This document shows positions 24,479 to 33,812 of a DNA stretch of 64,000 nucleotides, piece by piece. The stretch's first letter is position 1. Each line of letters opens with the position of its first letter. The stretch spans positions 372,001 through 436,000 of the forward strand of contig NZ_JALKAA010000003.1 of assembly GCF_024171605.1 (NCBI RefSeq), in the 5' to 3' direction. Made by a program: the position numbers and the translations under genes. The notes beneath the pieces were generated by a model that saw only the letters and a list, made by a program, of their open reading frames with translations, had not been told where the DNA came from and did not search any database. Source of the stretch: Pontibacter sp. HSC-36F09 (GTDB lineage Bacteria > Bacteroidota > Bacteroidia > Cytophagales > Hymenobacteraceae).

Positions 24479-27400
24479 ATGTTAAGCAGCATTATAAAAT
24501 TCTTTCTGGAACAGAAGCTGGTGACCGTCCTGCTGCTGCTCCTTATTGTGGGCTGGGGCATTATCGTGGCGCCCTTTAACTGGAACGTGAGCTTCCTGCC
24601 CCGCGACCCGGTTCCGGTAGACGCCATACCGGACATAGGCGAAAACCAGCAGATCATTTTCACTGAGTGGATGGGCCGCTCCCCGCAGGACGTGGAGGAC
24701 CAGATTACCTATCCTTTGACGACCTCTCTGCTAGGTATGCCCGGCGTGAAGACTATCCGCTCTACGTCCATGTTCGGCTTCTCGAGTATCTATGTCATTT
24801 TTGACGATGAGGTAGAGTACTACTGGAGCCGCTCGCGCATCCTCGAAAAACTTAACTCCTTACCCGCCGACCTGCTGCCTGCAGATATAACACCCAAGCT
24901 GGGACCTGATGCCACAGCACTCGGGCAGGTATACTGGTATACCCTGGAGGGGCGCGACGAGGATGGCAATCCGGCCGGGGGCTGGGACCTGCACGAACTA
25001 CGCAGCATCCAGGATTTTTATGTGAAGTATGCACTATCCGGATCGCAGGGCGTAGCGGAAGTGGCCTCCGTAGGCGGCTATATCAAAGAATACCAAGTGG
25101 ACCTCGACCCGGTGGCGATGAAGGCCAATAATGTCTCCATGATGGAGGTGATGAACGCCCTCAAAAACAGTAACCAGGAAGTAGGGGCCAGCACGGTGGA
25201 GATCAACCAGATCGAGTACCTGGTGCGCGGACTGGGCTATGTAAAGGAAATCAGTGACATTGAAGATGCGACCGTACGGGTGGCCAACAACGTGCCGATC
25301 CGCATCCGCGATATTGGTCGGGTGAACATAGGTCCTGCTGACCGCTCTATGCTGGGCGTGCTCGACAAGGGGGGTGCTGAGGCAGTGGGTGGTGTGGTCA
25401 TCGCCCGGTATGGCGACAATCCGCTGGCCGTTATCAACAACGTGAAGGAGAAGCTGGACGAAATCGCGGCGGGTCTACCTTCCAAGAAGCTGTCCGATGG
25501 GCGAACCTCCAAAGTAACCGTAGTGCCTTTCTACGACCGCACACAGCTGATCAACGAAACGCTCGGCACACTCAACTCTGCCATTATTCTGCAGATCCTG
25601 ATCACCATTATCGTGATCATTGTGATGGTTTACAACCTGCGGGCCTCCCTGCTGATTTCGGCGCTTCTGCCGCTGGCGGTTCTGATGACCTTCATTATGA
25701 TGAAATACTTTGATGTGGACGCCAACATTGTGGCCCTGTCAGGTATAGCCATCGCCATCGGGACCATGGTCGATCTGGGCATCATTCTCAACGAGAATAT
25801 CCTGCGGCACATGAAGGAAGCGCCGCCGGGTCAGTCGCTACTCAAAACAGTTTATGATGCCACAACAGAAGTAGCCACCGCTATCGTAACGGCCGTTTCC
25901 ACCACCGTGGTCTCTTTTCTGCCGGTGTTCACGCTGGAGGCGGCGGAGGGCAAGCTGTTTGGTCCGCTGGCCTATACCAAAACCTTCGCGCTTGTTGCCT
26001 CGCTTGTCTTCACGCTTGTGTTTATGCCTGCCTTTGCGCATGTGGTTTTCGGTCTGAAGTCGCGCAACGTCGCCTGGAGTAAGATCCTGAACTGGGCCCT
26101 GGTAGGTATAGGTATAGCGGGTTTGTTCATTCTGCCGCTGGCTGGTGTAACGCTCATTCTGGTAGCAACAAATAACCTGCTCAACATCTACCAGCCGGAG
26201 CGTTTCGGAAAATACCACAGCCAGGTGATGGTGGGTATCATGGCGCTGGCCGTTTCGTGGCTGCTGGCCACCGAGTGGGTGCCACTGGGGGTTTCGGTAA
26301 GCTACTTCGTCAATTTCCTTTTCATTCTCTTAATTATTGGCTTGTCGCTGGGCTTGTTCCTGTTCTTTATCAAGGTATACCCGCGCGTGCTGGGCTGGTG
26401 TCTGGCCAACAAAGGTACTTTCCTGCTGATTCCGGCTTTCATCATGCTGCTTGGTCTGAACATCTGGATGGGTTTTAATGGTGTGTTCGGCTGGGTGGCG
26501 AATGGCTTCGATAAAGTAGGAGTAAACGTGCGCACTACCGCCCCGTGGAGCAATATGGTACATACCTTCCCGGGGATGGGCAAGGAGTTTATGCCCTCCC
26601 TCGACGAAGGGGCTTTCTTGCTGATGCCGACCTCTATGCCGCACACCGGCGTGGAGGCAAACAAGCGCTACCTGCAACAACTCGACATGCTGATTTCGGC
26701 TATACCTGAAGTGGAGATGGTGGTGGGCAAGGCCGGCCGAGCCGAAACCGCGCTCGACCCTGCGCCGATGTCGATGTACGAGAACGTCATACAGTATAAA
26801 TCAGAATACATCACCGATGCCAATGGGTATAAGCTTCGCTTTAAAGTAGACGACGAAGGCATTTTTGTGCGTGACGAAAATGGCAAACTCATTGAAGACG
26901 AGCGCGGCGAGTATTTCCGTCAGTGGCGCGACCACATCCGTACGCCGGAAGATATCTGGAGCGAGATTGTAGCCGTTGCCGAATTGCCAGGCGTGACTTC
27001 CGCCCCGAAGCTGCAGCCGATCGAAACCCGACTGGTGATGTTGCAGACCGGTATGCGCGCGCCCATGGGCGTAAAGGTATACGGACCCGACCTGAAGACC
27101 ATAGAGGACTTCAGTATGCAGCTGGAGCGGCTACTCAAGGAGGTGCCGTCCGTGAAACCGGAGGCTGTTTTTGCCGATCGCTCGTTGGGTAAGCCCTACA
27201 TGGAAATAGACCTGGACCGCCGCGCCCTAGGCCGCTACGGACTGAACGTGGCCGATGTACAGGAGTACATCGAAGTGGCGATGGGCGGCATGGCGCTGAC
27301 AACCACGGTGGAAGGGCGGGAGCGCTATTCCATCCGGGCACGCTACGCCCGCGAGTACCGCAACGATCCTGAATCGGTGAACCGCATCATGATTGCCACA

Positions 27401-28240
27401 CCGCAAGGAGGGCAGATTCCGCTGATCTCCATTGCTAAAGTCGAGTTCCGTCCGGGGCCGATGATGATTCGTTCTGAAGATTCCTTCCTGACCGGCTACG
27501 TGCTGCTCGACAAGCAGGAGGGATTTGCTGAAGGAGCGGTGGTGGAAGATGCGCAACGCTACCTGCAACAGAAGATCACTTCCGGCGAACTGGTGGTGCC
27601 GGCAGGAGTGAGTTACAAATTCTCGGGCAACTACGAAAATCAGATACGGGCTGAGGAGCGGCTGGCTTTCATTGTGCCAATCAGCTTGATGATCATCTTC
27701 CTGATTCTGTACTTCCAGTTCCGATCAGTGAGCACCACGTTGTTTGTTTTCTCAGCTATTGCCATGGCTTTTGCCGGAGGTTTTTTGATGCTGTGGCTCT
27801 ACGGGCAGGACTGGTTCATGAACTTCTCGTTCGGCGAGACCAACATGCGGGAACTCTTCCAGATGCGTACTTTTAACCTGAGTGTGGCCGTGTGGGTGGG
27901 CTTTATTGCGCTGTTCGGTATCGCCACCGACGATGGTGTAGTGATGGGAACGTACTTGAAACAAAGCTTCGAGCGTAACAGCCCACAAACACGGGACGAA
28001 GTGCGGGCGGCAGTGTTAGAGGCAGGAAAGCGCCGCGTGCTTCCTTGCCTGATGACCACCGCCACCACCTTACTGGCGCTACTACCGGTGCTCACCTCTT
28101 CCGGACGTGGCTCTGACATCATGATTCCGATGGCGATCCCTTCCTTCGGGGGGATGTTCGTGGCCCTGATTACGCTGCTGATCGTGCCGGTGCTGTACAG
28201 CTGGCGAGAAGAACTCAAAATCAAAAAAGAAACCGTATGA
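24479..28240 (+). CDS. cusA: CusA/CzcA family heavy-metal RND efflux pump
   Basis: About 1253 residues from the ATG at 24479 (a start at 24458 is also in frame). The RND layout is clear: helix 1, a large periplasmic loop with PDIGENQQIIFTEW, helices 2-6 with GIAIAIGTMVDLGIILNEN, an expanded middle region with extra hydrophobic segments, the second periplasmic loop (RPGPMMIRSED), and final helices with GIATDDGVVMGTY. Membrane acidic residues for proton coupling are present (Asp in TM4). It is about 200 residues longer than E. coli CusA because of the middle insertion, as in other Bacteroidota members. It exports Cu+, Ag+ or divalent metals with the TolC and CusB genes that follow. Its stop overlaps the TolC start by 4 bp. 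Confidence 0.93.
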   Translation: MLSSIIKFFLEQKLVTVLLLLLIVGWGIIVAPFNWNVSFLPRDPVPVDAIPDIGENQQIIFTEWMGRSPQDVEDQITYPLTTSLLGMPGVKTIRSTSMFGFSSIYVIFDDEVEYYWSRSRILEKLNSLPADLLPADITPKLGPDATALGQVYWYTLEGRDEDGNPAGGWDLHELRSIQDFYVKYALSGSQGVAEVASVGGYIKEYQVDLDPVAMKANNVSMMEVMNALKNSNQEVGASTVEINQIEYLVRGLGYVKEISDIEDATVRVANNVPIRIRDIGRVNIGPADRSMLGVLDKGGAEAVGGVVIARYGDNPLAVINNVKEKLDEIAAGLPSKKLSDGRTSKVTVVPFYDRTQLINETLGTLNSAIILQILITIIVIIVMVYNLRASLLISALLPLAVLMTFIMMKYFDVDANIVALSGIAIAIGTMVDLGIILNENILRHMKEAPPGQSLLKTVYDATTEVATAIVTAVSTTVVSFLPVFTLEAAEGKLFGPLAYTKTFALVASLVFTLVFMPAFAHVVFGLKSRNVAWSKILNWALVGIGIAGLFILPLAGVTLILVATNNLLNIYQPERFGKYHSQVMVGIMALAVSWLLATEWVPLGVSVSYFVNFLFILLIIGLSLGLFLFFIKVYPRVLGWCLANKGTFLLIPAFIMLLGLNIWMGFNGVFGWVANGFDKVGVNVRTTAPWSNMVHTFPGMGKEFMPSLDEGAFLLMPTSMPHTGVEANKRYLQQLDMLISAIPEVEMVVGKAGRAETALDPAPMSMYENVIQYKSEYITDANGYKLRFKVDDEGIFVRDENGKLIEDERGEYFRQWRDHIRTPEDIWSEIVAVAELPGVTSAPKLQPIETRLVMLQTGMRAPMGVKVYGPDLKTIEDFSMQLERLLKEVPSVKPEAVFADRSLGKPYMEIDLDRRALGRYGLNVADVQEYIEVAMGGMALTTTVEGRERYSIRARYAREYRNDPESVNRIMIATPQGGQIPLISIAKVEFRPGPMMIRSEDSFLTGYVLLDKQEGFAEGAVVEDAQRYLQQKITSGELVVPAGVSYKFSGNYENQIRAEERLAFIVPISLMIIFLILYFQFRSVSTTLFVFSAIAMAFAGGFLMLWLYGQDWFMNFSFGETNMRELFQMRTFNLSVAVWVGFIALFGIATDDGVVMGTYLKQSFERNSPQTRDEVRAAVLEAGKRRVLPCLMTTATTLLALLPVLTSSGRGSDIMIPMAIPSFGGMFVALITLLIVPVLYSWREELKIKKETV

Positions 28241-29667
28241 AAAAGTTACTGGCCTATATAATACTGTTACTGGGGGCAATACCCCTGGCACAGGCGCAGA
28301 CGCTGGAAGAGTACCTGGTTGAAGCAGGCGAAAACAGCCCTACTCTGAAAGCCCGCTACGCCGAGTACCAGGCGGCCCTGCAGCGAGCCCCGCAGGTGGG
28401 GGCGCTACCGGACCCGGAAGCGACTTTTAATATTTTTTTGCAGCCAATGGAGCGCTACATGGGCAACGAGGTAGGCGGTGTGTCCGTGATGCAGATGTTC
28501 CCTTGGTTCGGTTCTAATAAGGCGGCTAGGGAGGAGGCAAACTACATGGCACAGATGAAATTTTCTTCTTTTATCGAGGCGAAAATAAACCTGTACCACG
28601 ACGTGCGCACTGTTTGGTACCAGCTATACCTCAACGACCAGGAAGCCGTCCTGATGGAGCGGGAAGTGGCGATTATGAAGGCACTGGAACGACTGGCGCT
28701 GGCTAAGTATACATCGGCCCCGGCGGGCGGCACTTCGGGCGCTGCCACGCCAGCTCGCAGCACAACTGGAAGTTCTAGCAGTTCAGCTGGTGCTTCCAGT
28801 GGTGGTAGCTCAGGTATGGAAGGTATGGGTGGCTCCGGTGGCAGTGCAGCAAGCGGTTCTGGTAGCATGCCCTCAGGAGGTAGCAGCATGTCGAGTATGG
28901 GCAGCTCTGGAGGCTCTTCCATGGTCGATGTGATGCTGATTCGCCTGCAGTTGAAGGAACTAGAGAACCAGATGCTCATTCACCACGAAGCCCGCCGTCC
29001 GTTGCAGGTACAGTTTAACCAGCTGCTGCGCCGTCGACCGAGTATGACCGTTTTATCAGCCGATACGCTGCTGCCTGTGGCGCTGCCGGCTACCTTGTCC
29101 CTTATCGAAGACTCTATACGCTCGAACCACCCGATGCTCAAAATGTACGAGTGGGATGAAAAGGCACGGGAGTCACAATTGCGCATGGCGCAGCTGATGG
29201 GGCGGCCGATGTTCGGGTTGGGGCTGAACTACATGATTTTCCAACCTCGCCCGGATGATGGTATGCAGATGGGCGGTGAAAACATGATCATGCCGATGGT
29301 GAGCGTGTCCCTGCCAATTTACCGTAAAAAATACAATGCGGCCAAAAAGGAAGCGGAGTTCTCACAGCAGGCGGCAATTTATCAAAGGGAAGCAACAGAG
29401 CGGGAGCTTTTTACAGAGCTGGAGAATCTGCTCTACCAGTACCAAAGTGCCGTGAGCCGCATCAACCTGCTGAAAGACCAGATCACGCTGACAGAACAAA
29501 CCATCCGCCTGCTCACGACCAACTACTCCGTTTCAGGCACAGGTATAGACGACATCATACGCCAGCGCCAGTCCCTGCTCAGTTACCGGCAACAGCAGGT
29601 ACAGGCCATCACGGACCAGCACATCGCTGTGTCAGGTATAAACCGGATGATGCAGGGGGATAATTGA
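28237..29667 (+). CDS. TolC-family outer-membrane efflux protein with Gly/Ser/Met-rich insert
   Basis: A 476-residue outer-membrane factor: signal peptide ending AQAQ, two repeated helical-barrel halves (KYAEYQAALQ-type and EFSQQAAIYQ-type coiled regions). Within the first half, residues about 161-229 form a low-complexity stretch of Gly, Ser and Ala with six to eight methionines (for example GMEGMGGSGG and SSMSSMGSSGG), not expected in TolC. It interrupts a long helix in the periplasmic tunnel region. Methionines could bind Cu+/Ag+, in line with the pump's substrate, but this is speculation. The gene overlaps cusA by 4 bp and is followed after 135 bp by the adaptor gene. Confidence 0.9.
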   Translation: MKKLLAYIILLLGAIPLAQAQTLEEYLVEAGENSPTLKARYAEYQAALQRAPQVGALPDPEATFNIFLQPMERYMGNEVGGVSVMQMFPWFGSNKAAREEANYMAQMKFSSFIEAKINLYHDVRTVWYQLYLNDQEAVLMEREVAIMKALERLALAKYTSAPAGGTSGAATPARSTTGSSSSSAGASSGGSSGMEGMGGSGGSAASGSGSMPSGGSSMSSMGSSGGSSMVDVMLIRLQLKELENQMLIHHEARRPLQVQFNQLLRRRPSMTVLSADTLLPVALPATLSLIEDSIRSNHPMLKMYEWDEKARESQLRMAQLMGRPMFGLGLNYMIFQPRPDDGMQMGGENMIMPMVSVSLPIYRKKYNAAKKEAEFSQQAAIYQREATERELFTELENLLYQYQSAVSRINLLKDQITLTEQTIRLLTTNYSVSGTGIDDIIRQRQSLLSYRQQQVQAITDQHIAVSGINRMMQGDN

Positions 29668-29802
29668 GAGAGGCAGGTATACCCGTTCACTTCAATCATC
29701 CTGAAAGGAACTAGTCAGAAGAGAGATTATGTCTCGGCTCTACCACACAAGCTTAGAAGCGAGCAATATTTTAGAAGAACAACAGTCATTAGCAATTAAA
29801 AC

Positions 29803-31572
29803 ATGACAACTAGAAATAAAAGAATCGGAACCTATCTATTGGTGGCCCTGGGCGGATTGCTGCTGGGTTGGCTGCTATTTGGCGGAAGAGGTTCGGAACA
29901 GGGGCATGAACATGCCGGTAAAGTAGCCGGAGCAACCGAGTATACCTGTTCCATGCACCCGCAAATCAGGCAGGACGGCCCTGGGAAGTGCCCGCTCTGC
30001 GGCATGGACCTGATACCGGTGAGCAACGGAGCAAGTGGCGGCAAGACGAGTCGCTATGTCCTGGAGATGACGCCGGAGGCGATCGCGCTTTCGAACATCC
30101 AAACCACCAAACTGGAGATGGTGAATCCGGAAAACGAGCTAACACTTTCAGGAAAAGTAACTTTGAACGAACAGCAGGTTTCTTCTATCACGGCCAAATT
30201 TCCGGGTCGCATCGAGCGCCTTTATGTGAACTTCACAGGGCAGGAAGTGCGCCGAGGCGAGCGACTGGCTTCGCTTTATTCTCCGGAGTTGATCACAGCC
30301 CAACGAGAACTGCAGGAGGCTGTGCGCGCCAAAGATCTGATGCCGGAACTATACCAGGCGGCCCGTGCCAAACTCAAACTCTGGAAGCTGACTGATGCCC
30401 AGATCAAACGCATTGAAAATGCTTCGGACATCATCACCAATTTCGATATCTACTCAGATGCCGCTGGCGTGGTAACGGAGCGCCTGGTAAATACCGGGGA
30501 TTACGTGAGCACAGGCTCGGCGCTTTTTGAAGTAGCGAATTTGTCTTCGGTATGGGTGGTGCTCGATGCCTACGAGGCTGATCTGTCCTGGATAAAGCAG
30601 GGCGGCAACATCACTTTCACGGTGCCAGGTATACCGGGCAAAGAATTTACGGCTAAGGTAGCCTTCATCACGCCGGTTTTGGATGCTACTACACGCGCCA
30701 TTGAGGTGCGGGCGGAGGTGCAGAATCCGGGCAACCAGCTGAAGCCGGGTATGTTTGCTGATGCGCGCATCAAGACTTCAACAGGTGCCAAAGAACAGTC
30801 GCTGTCGGTGCCGAGTAGTGCCGTGCTGTGGACTGGCAAGCGTTCGGTGGTGTATGTGAAAGTGACAGGGCAGGAGATGCCGGCCTTTGAGATGCGCGAA
30901 GTGGTACTAGGGCCACGCATGGGCGAGAGGTATGTGGTGGAGTCTGGTTTGCAGGCAGGAGAGGAAGTGGTGACCAATGGCGTATTTGCCGTTGACGGCG
31001 CGGCCCAACTGCGTGGCAACTACAGCATGATGTCGCCACCGCCAGCAGGTGGACCAAAGGCACCAGAGGCTTTTCAGAAACAGCTGACCCAGCTCGTTGA
31101 CCAGTACTATACCTTAAAGAATGCGCTGGTTGCATCGGATATACCGGCGGCTCGTCAGGCGGCGGGAACCTTTGCGATGAAACTGGGCGAAGTGGATATG
31201 ACCAAACTCGACGGCAAACTCCACGATCAATGGATGGCACTGTTACCAAGCCTGAAATCTAATACCGAGTCTATCCAGAAAAGCAGCGACGTTGAGAAGC
31301 AGCGGGCCGCCTTCTCGCCGCTTTCTGATCATGTGATTGAGGCCGTGAAAATATTCGGTATGCAGCACGAAGTAGCCTACATTCAATCGTGCCCGATGGC
31401 ACTAGGCGACAAAGGCGCTTTCTGGTTGAGTGAGATCAAGGACATCCGCAACCCTTACTTCGGAGAGGCCATGCTGACTTGTGGTGAAACTGAGGAAACG
31501 TACAGGAGAGGGCAGAGTGCGGGAAGTGATGCAGCAGAAGCAGCTAAGCCGGTTCAGGGGCATCAGCATTGA
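29803..31572 (+). CDS. cusB: CusB-type RND adaptor with heavy-metal-binding and DUF3347 domains
   Basis: A 589-residue periplasmic adaptor. An N-terminal membrane anchor (about 9-28) is followed by a heavy-metal-binding domain YTCSMHPQIRQDGPGKCPLC (48-67) with GMDLIPV, then lipoyl/barrel domains of the membrane-fusion type (about 90-400) and a C-terminal DUF3347 domain (about 425-570) with QSCPMALGDKGAFWLS and conserved Cys/Met residues. Both metal-binding modules point to Cu+/Ag+ capture and hand-over to the RND pump. A His-rich tail (GHQH) ends the protein. It is the last gene of the efflux operon. Confidence 0.93.
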   Translation: MTTRNKRIGTYLLVALGGLLLGWLLFGGRGSEQGHEHAGKVAGATEYTCSMHPQIRQDGPGKCPLCGMDLIPVSNGASGGKTSRYVLEMTPEAIALSNIQTTKLEMVNPENELTLSGKVTLNEQQVSSITAKFPGRIERLYVNFTGQEVRRGERLASLYSPELITAQRELQEAVRAKDLMPELYQAARAKLKLWKLTDAQIKRIENASDIITNFDIYSDAAGVVTERLVNTGDYVSTGSALFEVANLSSVWVVLDAYEADLSWIKQGGNITFTVPGIPGKEFTAKVAFITPVLDATTRAIEVRAEVQNPGNQLKPGMFADARIKTSTGAKEQSLSVPSSAVLWTGKRSVVYVKVTGQEMPAFEMREVVLGPRMGERYVVESGLQAGEEVVTNGVFAVDGAAQLRGNYSMMSPPPAGGPKAPEAFQKQLTQLVDQYYTLKNALVASDIPAARQAAGTFAMKLGEVDMTKLDGKLHDQWMALLPSLKSNTESIQKSSDVEKQRAAFSPLSDHVIEAVKIFGMQHEVAYIQSCPMALGDKGAFWLSEIKDIRNPYFGEAMLTCGETEETYRRGQSAGSDAAEAAKPVQGHQH

Positions 31573-31580
31573 TTCTTCTT

Positions 31581-31608
31581 TGTCATTTCGAGTGAAACGA
31601 GAAATCTG
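31581..31608 (+). repeat. Half copy of the TGTCATTTCGA dispersed repeat
   Basis: Reads TGTCATTTCGAGTGAAACGA then GAAATCTG. It matches the left arms of the two full hairpin elements at 31859 and 42688 over TGTCATTTCGA and AGAAATCTG, with a variable middle. It lacks the matching right arm. It lies 9 bp after the cusB stop codon. Confidence 0.7.
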
Positions 31609-31858
31609 AATTGCTTTAACGTTTTTTCGGTCAGTTAAGTCCGAAGGCAGATTAGCCCGACACTGCCTTCCCCGTATGTGGGTTTCATTTGCAGGTATAA
31701 GTGGACAAGGATGTCCGAAAGAGCGTTTATCATTCAACTCCGTTTCGCGCGGGTCTGGAGACCCGAAAAAGTTGGGGGTAGGGGCCCTCTATTAGATTCG
31801 GATTGATAAATCCGAATCAGCATTAAGACAGCTTTGAGCATTAGCTTAGATGTAATTA

Positions 31859-31937
31859 TGTCATTTCGAACACAGTGAGAAATCTGGAGAGGTATAGAAC
31901 TTCCCATTCAGGTTTTTCACTAAGGTTCGAAGTGACA
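31859..31937. repeat. Dispersed hairpin element, copy 1
   Basis: A 79-bp imperfect inverted repeat. The left arm (31859-31887) begins TGTCATTTCGA and ends AGAAATCTGG. The right arm (31911-31937) begins GGTTTTTCAC and ends TTCGAAGTGACA. It is followed by a run of T. It lies 20 bp past the greA/B stop codon. A second full copy lies in the nuo operon at 42688-42768. I recall similar TGTCATTTCGA-type repeats between genes in many Bacteroidota genomes. Confidence 0.75.
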
Positions 31938-31957
31938 TTTTTTTATTATTCTTATTC

Positions 31958-32476
31958 TCAACTATACCTGATTTCTACTACCTCCACTTCCTCTTCCACC
32001 CGGCCTAGCTTGAGCTGCAGTCTCTGCCCGACTTTTGCGCCGGTTACAGCTTGCGCGATAGGGGCTACAAAGCCAATCAGACCCTGCATCACATCGGCTT
32101 CGTCTACCCCTACAATCGTAAATTTTCGGATTGTGCCGGGCTTGCCACCGTTGATGGTGCGCAGCTTGACCGTGGCGCCAAATCGGACCTCGTCAGTGGA
32201 TTGTTCCTGCGGATCGATGATTCTGGCACTGGCGATTCTACCGTTCAGGGCGTTGAGTTTACCGTTGAGGATGGTGAGTTGGCGGGTCCGGTCGGCCTCG
32301 TTTTCGCGGTTGGCTTCCGCCTGGCTGCGCTCGGCTTCCAGTTCTTCCAACTCGGCCCGGAGCTTCTCCAACCCCTGCGGACGAACGTAGTTGGGCACCC
32401 CCGCTGGAAGGGCAGCCCGTGGCGGGATGATGGGCGCTTCGCCCGTGTCGTCTTCTTTTACAAATGCACGGCTCAT
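31958..32476 (-). CDS. GreA/GreB family transcript cleavage factor
   Basis: A 172-residue protein. An N-terminal coiled coil (about 33-95, LEKLRAELEELEAERSQAEA) is followed by a C-terminal FKBP-like domain with VRFGATVKLRT and the conserved end IGFVAPIAQAVTGAKVGQRL. This matches the GreA/GreB family, which stimulates transcript cleavage by stalled RNA polymerase through acidic residues at the coiled-coil tip. The N-terminal 25 residues (DDTGEAPIIPPRAALPAG) resemble GreB-like proteins of Bacteroidota. It stands alone between a repeat element and a lytic transglycosylase gene. Confidence 0.9.
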   Translation of the reverse strand: MSRAFVKEDDTGEAPIIPPRAALPAGVPNYVRPQGLEKLRAELEELEAERSQAEANRENEADRTRQLTILNGKLNALNGRIASARIIDPQEQSTDEVRFGATVKLRTINGGKPGTIRKFTIVGVDEADVMQGLIGFVAPIAQAVTGAKVGQRLQLKLGRVEEEVEVVEIRYS

Positions 32477-32491
32477 GCCCCGTTATACAGC

Positions 32492-32523
32492 AAGGGAGCG
32501 ACAGATGTTTCCGTCGCTCCCTT
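32492..32523. terminator. Hairpin between greA/B and lytic transglycosylase genes
   Basis: A perfect 11-bp stem (AAGGGAGCGAC at 32492-32502 and its complement at 32513-32523) with a 10-nt loop. It lies 90 bp downstream of the lytic transglycosylase stop and 16 bp upstream of the greA/B start. It probably ends transcription of the transglycosylase gene; the T-run is short on both strands. Confidence 0.55.
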
Positions 32524-32613
32524 TTCTTGTTTAGAAGGTATAGTAACTGTCGTTAAACTTCCCGGAGATGCTGAAATTTATTCAAAAGGACCAATTTATT
32601 TCTATCAGTAAAC

Positions 32614-33534
32614 TTACATAGGCAGTTGCAGTACATACTCCTTTCCTTCCGGCACCGTCAGCTTATAGCCCCTGATCCAGGGGTTATAGAGGCGCAGCGT
32701 TTTGTAGTTGATACCCTGCTCCAGAGCAAAGGCGGGCAGGTCGTTGATGGAATTTGAAACAGTAAGTGGCTTGCTCGGCAGCGGCTTGTAGCCATGCTCT
32801 ACTGCCAGGTCGAAACCGTATTTCTGAGGATTTCCCAAGATCTCTTTCAAGGCCAGAATACGGAACATGTAGCGGGAAGTCTCGTCGTTCAGGTATAGGT
32901 CGTAGTAGTCTGTCACGCCCTGCTGTTTCATGGCGCGATCTATACCTGCCATGCCGCGGTTATAAGAGGCGGCGGCGTTGGTCCAGTTTCCAAACTTGGC
33001 TTTGGCGGTTTTAAGGTAGCGGCAGGCTGCCAGCGTGGACTTCTGAATGTGATAGCGCTCATCTATTTCACCGTTCACTATCATGCCATAGCCACGGGCC
33101 GTGTCGGGCATCAGCTGCCAGAAACCAGAGGCGCCCGCCGGTGATGTCACGTGGCTTAGCAAGCTCTCGGCAAGGGCAAGGTATACGAAGTCTTCGGGTA
33201 TATCATTTTCCTTTAGCAGTTGTTTTATTTCAGGTACGTAGCGCTGCATCCGCTTGAGGGCCAGCAGGGTGCTGGTATGCAGATAGGAATTGGCCAGCAA
33301 TTCGCGGTCGAGGCGCTCGGCTACATCCGGCACGTGCAGGGGCACGGGTTCGCCCGCAAAGGTAATGGCATCGGGCAGGGCAGGAGACGTGAAAATTTGC
33401 CTGTTCGTTTCAAAAGCACGGTCGCTGCGCTCGTTAGGCGTGGCGTTCAGCTTCAGGCTGTTCTCGCCGGTGAATTGTAAAACCAACAGGGGGGCGACCA
33501 GCACCCATCCATACTTAATAAATTGTTGTTTCAT
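32614..33534 (-). CDS. Lytic transglycosylase with LysM-like tail
   Basis: A 306-residue secreted enzyme with an N-terminal hydrophobic signal (about 9-22). The SLT domain (about 95-225) has the catalytic glutamate in LALAESLLS (Glu123) and the family motifs GASGFWQLMPDTA and NAAASYNRG. It cleaves peptidoglycan glycan strands to form anhydro-muropeptides (MltD/SLT70-like). A C-terminal region (about 250-306; INDLPAFALEQGINYKTLRLYN) is a LysM-like peptidoglycan-binding fold. It acts in the periplasm. The gene is monocistronic, as judged from the hairpins and gaps around it. Confidence 0.92.
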   Translation of the reverse strand: MKQQFIKYGWVLVAPLLVLQFTGENSLKLNATPNERSDRAFETNRQIFTSPALPDAITFAGEPVPLHVPDVAERLDRELLANSYLHTSTLLALKRMQRYVPEIKQLLKENDIPEDFVYLALAESLLSHVTSPAGASGFWQLMPDTARGYGMIVNGEIDERYHIQKSTLAACRYLKTAKAKFGNWTNAAASYNRGMAGIDRAMKQQGVTDYYDLYLNDETSRYMFRILALKEILGNPQKYGFDLAVEHGYKPLPSKPLTVSNSINDLPAFALEQGINYKTLRLYNPWIRGYKLTVPEGKEYVLQLPM

Positions 33535-33812
33535 AGCGTGCTCCTTTCTTATACCTATCTGTTATAACCTGAAAACCGTGGGCGAATTGTGTTTCAAGGT
33601 AAGGAAAAATGCAATAGGATGCCACCTGCTGCAGCGGTTTTTAGGTCTAAAAAACGCCTTTCAGAAATTAATTTTACCCCGAAGTGACCTTTGAAGAACA
33701 CGTAGGGCATATAAAGCTTGGCTGTAGGGCATCAGCCGATGGGTGTTGCGGGATTATAAATATATCTGTTTTGCAATATTTGTGTGGCGAGCTTCTTTTT
33801 ACAGATATCCCC

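Larger units (their letters stand above)
31573..31957. other. Structured intergenic region between cusB and greA/B gene
   Basis: A 385-bp non-coding region rich in inverted repeats: an 8-bp stem at 31643-31650/31663-31670, a 6-bp stem at 31751-31764, a 10-bp perfect stem with a 4-nt loop at 31795-31818, and the 79-bp hairpin element at 31859-31937. A half copy of that element lies at 31581-31608. No open frame here looks real. The T-rich run after 31937 could terminate rightward transcription. Confidence 0.5.

Noticed and set aside
29668..29802. A further dispersed repeat (ATCCTGAAAGGAACTAG) before cusB
   Set aside because: It resembles intergenic repeats I remember from Bacteroidota, but there is only one copy in the window and nothing to support it here.
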